Shown here in pieces: positions 33,078 to 41,982 of a DNA stretch of 64,000 nt. The stretch lies in assembly GCA_029204225.1 (NCBI GenBank), contig CM055098.1, forward strand, positions 48,692,088 through 48,756,087. The letters run 5' to 3'. The stretch's first letter is position 1. Every line of letters begins with the position of its first letter. Position numbers and translations under genes: made by a program. The DNA is from Diphasiastrum complanatum (Eukaryota; Streptophyta; Lycopodiopsida; Lycopodiales; Lycopodiaceae). Below the pieces are notes generated by a model. It was not told the origin of the DNA. It worked only from the letters and a program-made list of their open reading frames with translations, and made no database searches.

Positions 33078-34335
33078 TTAGTCTTGATACATCTCGTCAT
33101 ATAATTGCTGAGCGAGGTCTAAATCCCTTTGACATTCGAGTAACAATAGTTTTTCTCGAGAACGAGAGTATCTGCCAATAGCAAGATTTCCGAATTCTTC
33201 TAAATGTATCGGAAGAAGAGTGCCATCAAATAATTCTTGTACTAATTTGACATCTTCCTCCGAATCGTTCCTTAATCTGATCTCTCGAAAGAATCGTGCT
33301 GAATGCTGTAAATAATTACACTTAATATACAAATTTTGTTCAAAAAATAAGGTCTTTGCTGCAAATGTGCCGAACTGTCGATAAGAATATGTACAAAATA
33401 ATTTATAAGCACGGGACTTCGTTCGATCCTGCAGACTGTGTTTGATTTCTGCAAAATATTCAGCAAAATTGCGCTCCCAGTCAATGTAGATCTCATATAG
33501 TTCAGGATACGCCATATTTATATTGATCAGCAAACCCGCATTGTCGAATGCTGCTATGTCCGCACGCTCCGTTGGTTTGTACAGTTCGAATTGACAGTGT
33601 CGTCTCCAAAATTGTCGTTTTCGATCGTCGACCTCCAAAAATTGTAGTTCTTTGATTCGAATATATTCTAAAGCATACATACAGGTTGATCCTATATACA
33701 ATTCGACTGACCCAAATGGACAGACTTTAAACTTGCCCTGTAGGATTGCCCAGCATAAGCATCCTTTCTGCTCTATGTCTAACTGGTCCCATAACCAGAG
33801 AAATTTGTCCTTTTCCCACTCAATTTTCTAATCGTCGAAGGCAATGCCTACTGTGCCTGGTAGCATCAAATAATCGACATGCCATTGCAATTCGACGTTA
33901 AGGTGATGAGGCGTCCATTTCCAAAATTTCTTTGAAAAAACTTTGAAACGTTCAGCACATACCTTCGACTGATTTCTTTTTGTGCGCTTTGCCTTTGGTG
34001 GTACTTCTGTCGTTTCATGCGAATGAAGTGTAATCGCGAAGTTCTGATCATCGAGCTGCTGCTTGAAAGTTGTTACTTCTTTTTGCAGGTCTGATATTTG
34101 CACTAATGTTTGTGCATACTCCAAATGATCAGCAACTCCCGAACAAGCTATTACAGATTTAAGTTCGGTTGACAGCTGTTCGATTGTGTCCAGAGCCTTT
34201 GTATATTCGGTATGTGCATCTGGGCCGGTACAACCTCCGATTGCTGACAACTCCTTCAGCTCTGCTAACTCCTCTTCGAGTAGAGCTTTGTCGTCTTCGA
34301 GTCGTTTCGTTTCGTTCCTTCAGCTTCCACATTCT
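33078..34335 (-). pseudogene. Unidentified coiled-coil ORF between Ty3 integrase remnant and 3' LTR
   Basis: Not recognised. One continuous minus-strand frame of about 415 codons interrupted only by an amber TAG at 33829-33831. The N-terminal third is a coiled coil (TKRLEDDKALLEEELAELKE, YTKALDTIEQLSTELKSVI, LVQISDLQKEVTTFKQQLDD). Next is a basic patch (PPKAKRTKRNQ), then a region rich in aromatic residues (WEKDKFLWLWDQLD, RQFWRRHCQFELY, YPELYEIYIDWERNFAEYF). The end is charged and helical (LLLLECQRDLDLAQQLYDEM). No signal peptide, membrane segment or zinc knuckle was seen. Position after pol suggests an extra ORF of the element or captured host sequence; a rearranged gag is another possibility. 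Confidence 0.6.
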
Positions 34336-35456
34336 TTGTCGCATAATCCGTTGCTACCAAGATATATCGACACTTGGTGTGTCAGGTTACTGGTTTGATT
34401 GGCCCGACAAAGTCGATCCCCCATTTTTCGAATGGTGCGAGCGGTAAAATTGGTGTCAATGGCCAATTCATTGCTTTAGTTGGTTTACCAGACCTTTGGC
34501 ATGGATCACAAGATCGAATATAGATAGAGACATCTTTAAACATAGTAGGCCACCAATACTTGGCATTTAATATCTTTTTAACAGTGTTTTTGAGGGCAAA
34601 GTGACCTCCGGCATCTTCCGAATGTAAGGCTTGGATGACTCTCGAAATTTGTTCGGCTTCAAGACACCTTCTTAATTGATTATCAGCACCAAGTTTATAC
34701 AGGATATTATTGATAATTGTATATGGTGCAACTTTGTATTGAAACACTGTTTTCTTCTCCAAGTCATATCCATCAGGATATATCTGATCTTTGAGATAAT
34801 CAATAATATCAGAATAAAAAGAATTCGATGAAGATAACTCGAACAAATTTTCATCTGGGAAATCGTCATTCAATGGGTTTTCAATTTTTCCAGTGCTTAT
34901 TCGTGAAAGGTAATCCGCATTGGTATGGTATTTCCCTTGGCGAAGTTCAACTGTATAAGTGAATTCTTGTAATAACAGAACCCAGCGAGCTATTCGTCCT
35001 GATAAATCTGGTTTGTTTACTAGATATTTCAGAGCATAGTGATCCACATGGAAAATAAAAGCATACCCCAGCAAATAATGCCGAAATTTCTTAACTGTAA
35101 ATATCATTCCAAGTGCTTCTCGTTCTGTCGCCGAATAATTCTTCTCCGAAGAACTGAGTTGTCGACTAGCATAATATATTGGATAGTCTTTCTTCCGTTC
35201 GTCCTTCTGGCTTAGACATACACCAATAGCGAATGCTGACACATCCACATAACAATGAAATATAATTGACCAATTAGGTGGTCTTAAGATCGGTGCATTG
35301 ATCAGTTTCTGTTTGAGATTTTCGAAAGCTTTTTGGTGTTCTTCTGTCCAAAGATACACCACTTCCTTCTTTAATAATTGAGTAAGTGCTGCAGATATTG
35401 AGGCATGATTCTGGATAAACCTTCGATAATAACCGACATGTCCCAAAAAGGCTCAA
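34318..35456 (-). pseudogene. Ty3 RNase H and integrase N-terminal part
   Basis: Joined in frame to the RT by a single TGA (35451-35453) before AFLGHVGYYRRFIQNHA. RNase H: NWSIIFHCYVDVSAFAIGV, YYASRQLSSSEKNYSATERE, FRHYLLGYAFIFHVDHYALK, KYHTNADYLSR. HHCC integrase finger: ALHSEDAGGHF ... SCDPCQRSGK. The core begins FEKWGIDFVGPIKP and, past a TGA near 34380, YILVATDYATKNVEAEG. The second aspartate and the glutamate of the catalytic triad are absent because the sequence switches near 34320 to the coiled-coil ORF. Confidence 0.9.
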
Positions 35457-36106
35457 AGTTCGCGAAGATTTGTTGGTATAAGCAAATTCCGTATTACTTC
35501 GATTTTATCTTTGTCGACCTCGATCCCTCGATTGGATATTCTGTGTCCTAGAAGAATGCCTTCTCTCATTCCGAAGAAACATTTTTCGGGATGGAGTGAC
35601 AGACAAGTGTCTCGACACTTGTGTAAGGTTAGCTTCAGTTTCTGGATATGAGATTTGCTATCGCTGTATACACAGAAGTCGTCAATAAATATTTCGAGAA
35701 AAAATCGTAAAAACGCGGCAAAAATCAGCATCATAATTCGTTGAAAAGTCGCCGGCGCATTACAGAGACCAAAGGGCATTCTATTGTAGGCATAAGTGCC
35801 CCAATCGGTGGTGAATGTGGTTTTCGCTTTATCCTCCTTCCGCATTCTAACTTGATTATAGCCTGAAAAACCATCACAGAAACTATATCGTTCTTGTCCA
35901 GCTACCTGATCCAGAATAGAATCAGTGAATGGTAACGGATGATGATCTTTCTGTGTAGCTGCATTGAGCTTTCGAAAGTCCTGGCATATACGAATCTTGC
36001 CAGTCTTCTTCTTTGGTACTACCACAATAGGTGACACCCATTCGCTACTTAAGACAGGATAAATAATTCTTGCTTTTAGATATTTGTTGAGTTCGTCTTT
36101 TACCAT
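35453..36106 (-). pseudogene. Ty3/gypsy reverse transcriptase
   Basis: All RT blocks are present: KARIIYPVLSSEWVSPIVVV, PKKKTGKIRICQDFRKLNAA, TQKDHHPLPFTDSILDQVAG, YSFCDGFSGYNQVRM, MPFGLCNAPATFQRIM, the catalytic FIDDFCVYSD, FGMREGILLGHRIS. A TGA separates it from the upstream linker (36127 region) and another from RNase H, so the polyprotein is broken twice, but the RT domain is uninterrupted. Confidence 0.93.
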
Positions 36107-36127
36107 TAAAGAGTACTTTGGATTAAG

Positions 36128-36553
36128 TCAATACTGTCTCTGACGAACAGGAGTAGCGTTCTCCTTTACATCAATTCGATGTTCACCATATTCGGCAGGA
36201 ATTCCTTTTAAGTCATCAAGCGACCATGCAAAGACGTCCTGATACTCTTTAAGCAATTCAGTGTATTTAGATAACTCAGTTTCTCCCAAGGACTTTGCAA
36301 CATGGACACATCTGCCCGGTGCAAGTTCAATTTGCTCTGTTGAATCAGGTAAAATCATACCTTCTGTCATACTAGACTTTGAATATCCATGAATTTCGCG
36401 CATTGCTGTCTCCATAGATATGTTCGTGTCGACAGACTGATTCTTATTTTCAATTTCTTCGTCTGATTCGTGCGAGTCGTCCGATTCGTAGTGCCACCGA
36501 GCACTTGAGTCTTGAATTCGGAATTCCAAACTCATGCACATTGCACATTGCAT
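36128..36553 (-). pseudogene. Ty3 protease-RT linker region, truncated start
   Basis: ELAPGRCVHVAKSLGETELS ... LLKEYQDVFAWSLDDLKGIP ... EHRIDVKENATPVRQRQY is the conserved segment just before RT in plant Ty3 pol. A close relative lies at 50.9-51.2 kb (LVKYPEFFVWSFKDLKGIP). The protease itself is absent; the element begins here. Confidence 0.82.
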
Positions 36554-36568
36554 TGTATGGTTGTGTAG

Positions 36569-38839
36569 GTGGTCACAGATAATGCGTCAAACCGCGTCTC
36601 CATGGGTAGGCTCGTTAATGAGACCTACCCCCACATCTTTTGGACACCTTGTGCTGCACACTGCCTGGATTTGTTGGTGCCTAGGGTCCTAGCCATGTTC
36701 AGGAGACAGTCCACCTTGGATGTCTTGAGACCTGCCCCCACCAGGTATGCAAGTTGCAACTCAAATTTGATTCTTGAATGCGCTTCTGTAGACTGTTGGA
36801 ACTTGGTAAGTATTTACTGTTTAGTTAGTAGTGGTAAATATTTCATGCAATGATGCATGTGCCCGTATTGTCTTGACTCTTGACTCTTGTCAGAAGTTAG
36901 AACTTAGAATTTGTCACTTGTGCAATGTGCCCTATGCAGGTTTGCATTTATGTTCCTGGTCCTGGAACGATTGCTGAAAGTTCATCAGGGCTTGAGGCAA
37001 ATGGTTGTTGCTGTTGATTGGGCGCAGTGGGGGCTGTCACAGGAGCCCAAGAGTAAGAGATTCAAGCGGACCGTTATGCATTCACCATTTTGGGATGAGG
37101 CTCGATCCATTGTGGTGGGCCTACAGCCCATCTGCACTGTCCTGCGCCTTACAGATCGAGAGGGCTGCACATTGGGCCTCTTGTACGAGTTCATGGACAG
37201 GGTGGGCGAGCAGTTGAGGCTTTGCACGACCATTAGCCCAGAGAGGTATTATGTATATCAAGAATCAAGATTCAAATTTCAAATGTATTATGTAGACAGT
37301 AGTATGCAGTATGTACTATCATGTACATTGTACTATATTGTATAATTATTATTGTGTCTTGACTCTTGAATCTTAATTCTTGCATTTACGGAGGTTCGGC
37401 TCCTTTGGTTGAGTAGGTGGGAGTGGTTTCATAGGCCCCTGCATGCCATGGCCCACATACTCCATCCACTTTGGAGGAATGAGGAGCAGTTCACAGATAG
37501 GAAGCTCAGGGATGGCTGGAATGCCTATATCTCCCGAGTTTATCCTGATGTACGCGAGTAGGATAACTTGCTGGATGAGCTTCAGATTTTCAGGCAGGAG
37601 ACCTTGGAGTTCGCCATTGGCCCGACGCTTTTGAGAGAGGGTAATAAACTGACCATGTGGCATGGTCCATGACTCCATACAGTTTAAACTTTTTACAACT
37701 TACTTCACATTTAGTCAATCATATTGTAACTTGTTGGAAGTTGGAAGTTGGAACTTGGTTGCAACTTGCTAGTAGTAAGTACTAACTGGCCCTTGAACTG
37801 TGATTTAGGCCAGCTACGTCCCGTGTCATGGTGGTCGAAGTTTGGGGTTGATGTCCCCAAATTGCGTCGCCTTGCCATCAGGATTCTCTCACAGGACTGC
37901 ACTGCAGTCGCTTGTGAGAGAAACTGGAGTGTCCATTCCATGATTCACATGAAGAAGAGGAATCAACTATCATCAGCACAGTTGGAGAGGTTGGTGTACG
38001 TACACGCCAACCTGAGACTTTTGGGTAGACTCCAGACCACCGCAGAGCCTATCCAGGTAACTTGTACACCATAAATTATAATTTCTAAATTCTAACATGT
38101 GATCCATCATCCCAGGTGGCAGGACCCAGTTGGCAATTAGTAGATACTATTATACTAAATAGATCATATTACATACTACATACTTCATACTACATAGTAG
38201 ATACTAGACTGTACTATGTAGCTAAATTTTAACTTTTGTCGGGACTCGGCATTCCAAATTTTGTCTTGATTTCAATGTGCATTGTGACATGTGCGTAGGT
38301 TAATCTCGATTTGATCGATGTGGCAAAGGTTCTAGAGTTGCCACTGAGAGACCAGTCAGAGGAGGACGTGTACGCATTCCTCCATGAGGAGGAGGCCATG
38401 CAGAGTGCAGGTGAGAAATTAGGATTGTTTAAGGTGATAGGTCTTGAATTAAATTTTCGAAGTTTGAAGTTACTAATTATCGTAAATTGTAATTTACTAA
38501 TTTGCAGGCTATTATAACATGTTTGTCCCTCTTTGTGTGCATTGTGCAGGGTCTGTCACTCGAGCAGAGCGTAGGAGGGCAGGAGAGGCTAGCAGCTCTC
38601 GTGCTCATAACCCCGAGGACGAGTCTGAGTCAGAGTCTGAGGCATCGTCAGGGTCATAGTCCTCAGAGGAGGAGGAGTATGAGGATGAGGAGTCCGAGGA
38701 GGGCGGGGATGAGGATGAGGGGCATCATACCTCTGCCTCTGATGAGGATTTCGCAGCTGAGCTTACCACTCGAGAGGCCACAGCAGGCTCCACAACACCA
38801 CCAGCGAGTGGGAGGAGACTCAGGCGTAGGAGAGCTTAG
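36569..38839 (+). pseudogene. hAT copy B transposase, 3' exons
   Basis: After acceptor TTGTGTAG the frame resumes exactly where it left off: VVTDNASNRVSMGRLVNETY, HIFWTPCAAHCLDLL. Later exons: ~36940-37245 (LERLLKVHQGLRQM, FWDEARSIVVGLQPICTVLR); ~37391-37640 (RWEWFHRPLHAMAHILHPLW, with a TAG); ~37808-38057, the dimerisation domain (LRPVSWWSKFG, AIRILSQDCTAVACERNWS, LVYVHANLRLL); ~38300-38410 (DLIDVAKVLELP, EDVYAFLHEEEA); and ~38550-38839, an acidic serine-rich tail ending RRLRRRRA and TAG, with one internal stop. Same exon order as copy A. Confidence 0.83.
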
Positions 38840-39590
38840 AGTGTTCACTGCAGCTTGGGCCCTGCTCAGTGCTCATTGAAGTCAGTCTTCAGATGATTGT
38901 AGTATGTACATTAGATCATTGTAGTTACTAGTTACTAGTCTATAGATGACACTACGATGTTCATGTCACTAGATGAGCATTGACTCTTGAGCTGTTTAGT
39001 ATTTACAGTGTAGTATATGTACACATCATGATTTATCATCAGACACATCGCGCATTACATTGACCAGACTCATGAGGCACTAGGCATTTGTATTTACTAT
39101 TTTTTTATGATTCATGAATCATGATATATTATGGATTCTAGAATCTAGTTTCAAGTTTCAAGTTTCAAGTTTCTGATTCTTGAAGTTAAGTTTTAACTGT
39201 AGTATGTACTATATGTAGTCTGTTTAAGTTTTAACTGTAGAATGTACTATGTAGTCTGTTTAAACTTGGGTCAGAATGTCATTCTAATTTTTGTAAATTT
39301 TGTTTTGAAAATTGAATCTTGATACGACAGGTCAATCGTCACAGACTCACAAGAGATCTGATTATTTTGAATTCTGATGTCTGAAAATTTAGAGGAAGAT
39401 TGAAATTGTTTAGCTATTAAAATTTAAGTATCTGTACTATCAGTGAATGTTTGACTTTTTTTTTTGAAGAATTGTAAAAAAAAAAGGTTCGAACCGTTTT
39501 CCGATTCGAACCTGGCCTGGCGGTTCGAACCTCAAAGAATCGGTTCAAATCGACCTGTTCGAATCGGGATGCAACCTTGGTGCATGAAAG
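38840..39590 (+). mobile_element. hAT copy B 3' non-coding region and terminus
   Basis: AT-rich, then a subterminal cluster of TTCGAAC/GAATCGG motifs (39487-39570) ending GGGATGCAACCTTG near 39590. The last ~250 bp recur at 40545-40809, which defines the shared element end. Confidence 0.65.
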
Positions 39591-40190
39591 TCTGCCAACG
39601 AGCAGAACACAGCGGAAGAGCAGAGTGTCACTCCGCCAACGAGCGAGACACTGACGATCTCGCTCTAAAATTATATTGATAATACAGTCGCTCTATTCTC
39701 GTACATCTCCTTGTCTTGTGCTGTGTGTCTTGATTGCTAGAATAAAATATTTTCTGTGATGTGTAGTCGAGTGTCTAGGATCCTGTAAAAGCTTCTGCGC
39801 AAAAGAAAAATTCAAAGACACAAAATCGTTCGCGAATAAGAAGAAAAAGACGAAAACCAAACAGTCTCGCTTCTGCAACAGTGTGTGTGTGTCTTTTGAT
39901 GTGTACAGTGTGTGTGAGTGAATCAGTGATTGTGTGAGAGAGAGTGTGTGTGTCTGTGAAATTATGATATTGTGTGTGTGTGTGTGTGACATGTGTGCCC
40001 TGTGTGTGTGTGTGTGTGTGTGAGTTTTGAGATTTGTGCACTATGAGATTGTGTGTGCACTGTAGTCTGTGTGTGTATGTGTGTGTGTGTTTGTGTATGT
40101 GTGTGTGTGACATTGTGTGTGTGTTGAATCTTGATGGGGTTCAATGTGTGTGTGTTGAATCTTGACGGGGTTCAATGTGGTCACTAGTTA
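39591..40190. other. TG-rich segment resembling the 5' region of hAT copy B
   Basis: After ~290 bp of unrecognised sequence, TG runs (39880-40130) end in GAATCTTGATGGGGTTCAATG, given twice (40125, 40155). The same phrase follows the TG runs at 29955-29975 upstream of copy B. Probably the 5' part of a third, deleted hAT copy. Confidence 0.5.
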
Positions 40191-40809
40191 GTAGTTAGAA
40201 CTTAGAAGTTAGTACTAAGTAGTCAGTGGTCACTAATAACTATAATCTATTATCAAGATTCAGCTCTAGCCTCTGAGCTCAAATTTCAGTTATACTCCAG
40301 GGCTCCTAATTTCTAAACCTTGAGTTCCAACTGGCAACTTCCAAGTGGCAAGTTCCAACTCGTTACAACTTTTGTCACTCACAATCCTGAGTCTCCTTAG
40401 CAAGCAGTTGCCAGTGAGCACTTAGCAGATCCTTGTACCTAGGTAGTAGGGGGCCGGGGCCAGGATATGATTACAAGTTGGTAGTTACAACTTACAACTT
40501 TGAACTTTCAAGTTTCAACTTACTACAGTTCTCTTAAACTTGGAAGTTGGGTCATAATGTCATTCTAATTTCTGTTTTGATACGACAGGTCACAAGAGAT
40601 CTGATTATCCTGAATTCTGATATCTGTAAATTTAGAGGAAGATTGAAATTGTTTAGCTATTAAAATTTAAGTATCTGTAGTATCAGTGAATATTTGACTT
40701 TGTTTTTTGAAGAATTGGAAAAAAAAAGGTTCGAACCGTTTTCCGATTCGAACCTGGCCTGGCGGTTCAAACCTCAAAGAATCGGTTCGAATCGGGATGC
40801 AACCTTGCT
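40191..40809 (+). mobile_element. Third hAT copy, internally deleted, 3' end
   Basis: Between about 40545 and 40809 it repeats the 39270-39590 terminus almost word for word (TAGAGGAAGATTGAAATTGT, GGTTCGAACCGTTTTCCGAT, GGGATGCAACCTTG). No transposase exon is present. With the TG-rich piece before it, it looks like a deletion derivative of copy B lying beside it. Confidence 0.6.
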
Positions 40810-41679
40810 TTCATCTGCTTTGTTTATGTAATGCATCAATAATTCATGTTACAATTGTACGAGTGCAATGCATTGTCTGGAGGCTGAAGAGCCTCCACCA
40901 TAGTCATATGTCAATTAGGGCGGGGAGCAACTCGATGGTGATTATTTAGTGTCAATAGTAGCAAGTCATAATCATTTTTTTAATAGCTTTGATAAGTTCC
41001 CTCTTTAGAGATGGTTGGTATAGCTATCACTTAGAGGATCCATCAGAGGACTGTTAACTAGACATTTTCTGCTATGGTATTCCCATCAAGAACCTAGTAA
41101 AATGTCACCTTTATCCTCTGTGCGGCATGTCTTTACATGATTATCATACTGTTTTCTTGGCTTCTTCTTACTGTTGAAAGAACCCTCTTAAGGTCTGTTG
41201 GTACCTGTCATGCTATCACATCTATGTGGCCCGTTATTCTGGAGAATCCTTATCTCAACATTTTAGAAACTTTACCATTGAGCAATTTAAGTCTTTGTAC
41301 ATCAAAAAGCTTTTCTACTTGTCCTCCAGTAAGTCATGAGTTGGTGAGGACCTCCTTTTCTCTCCTTGAGTTAAGAAGTCCCACCTCACAATTGAGGACA
41401 AAAAGAAAGCCTAGTCAACTTGTACTCACTACCAAAGACAATTAATTCTCTGGTATTTTTCTTCCTAGACCTTTTCAGTGACATTCTGTGGCTAATCTTA
41501 TAAAGGGAGTCTAGTACTTGTACAGTTACTATTGATGCTTGCATTTCGATTAAAGTGCTAAGCTTCTCTCTGTCCATTCATCTTCTCTTTGTTCAGTCTG
41601 TTTTTTCAGGTTGTTTCTGTTGTAAAAGCTGAATTTTTTTTTCTGCAATGTTTTTGACTGTTGTGGAATTTATGTACAG

Positions 41680-41982
41680 ATGCTTCCGCGTGCTGGAATG
41701 AACATGGAGGCTTCAATTTGTCAGAAACTTAGAAATGATTTGAAAATTATATACAGTTTGTTGCCCAGAGATATGCAGCAATTGCTTTTGTGCAATCCCC
41801 AACATGCAGCACTATTGCAAGCTCAAAGAGAGTTCACAAAGCTACCTGGACGACCAGCAATTCAGATGGCACGGGGTCTTGAATCTCCTGCACTTCAATC
41901 TGCTGGGTCCATCAGTTTTTCTAGCAGCATTAGCTGTTCACAAGAGCTGGTTCGAGATCCACTTGATTTGAATAAGGTCTAA
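41680..41982 (+). CDS. DENND6-like gene, last exon
   Basis: Follows acceptor TTATGTACAG and continues in phase 0 from exon 2 with MLPRAGMNMEASICQKLRND, YSLLPRDMQQLLLCNPQHA, ending DPLDLNKV and TAA at 41980-41982. The LPRDMQQLLL-NP stretch fits the plant DENND6 C-terminus as I know it, though I cannot align it. With exons 1-2 it gives 828 amino acids with no stop or frameshift, so the gene looks intact despite the intron insertions. Confidence 0.85.
   Translation: MLPRAGMNMEASICQKLRNDLKIIYSLLPRDMQQLLLCNPQHAALLQAQREFTKLPGRPAIQMARGLESPALQSAGSISFSSSISCSQELVRDPLDLNKV

Larger units (their letters stand above)
31790..36560 (-). mobile_element. Ty3/gypsy element in the intron of hAT copy B, 5'-truncated
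   Basis: Minus-strand order from 36553 down: protease-RT linker, RT, RNase H, integrase start, an unidentified ORF, polypurine tract, LTR. gag, protease and 5' LTR are missing, so it begins abruptly about 16 bp from the hAT exon at 36569. Exact ends and a target duplication were not found; the left end near 31790 is an estimate. Confidence 0.75.
30265..38839 (+). mobile_element. hAT transposon copy B, transposase gene span
   Basis: Plus-strand relative of copy A, divergent from it. All main transposase parts are present in order but the gene is split by a Ty3/gypsy insertion (about 31790-36560) lying in one of its introns. 3' terminal sequence continues to about 39590. Confidence 0.82.
19107..41679 (+). 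other. 22.6-kb intron of the DENND6-like gene
   Basis: Bounded by GTATGTG at 19107 and TTATGTACAG at 41670-41679; both flanks are phase 0. Its first ~1 kb (19107-20117) and last ~0.87 kb (40810-41679) look like ordinary intron. The middle 20.7 kb is hAT, Copia and Ty3 insertions described separately. Confidence 0.85.

Noticed and set aside
34382-36106. Endogenous pararetrovirus (caulimovirid) reverse transcriptase
   Set aside because: RT is followed by RNase H and an HHCC integrase start, with an LTR and polypurine tract, as in Ty3/gypsy; no movement or coat protein motif seen.
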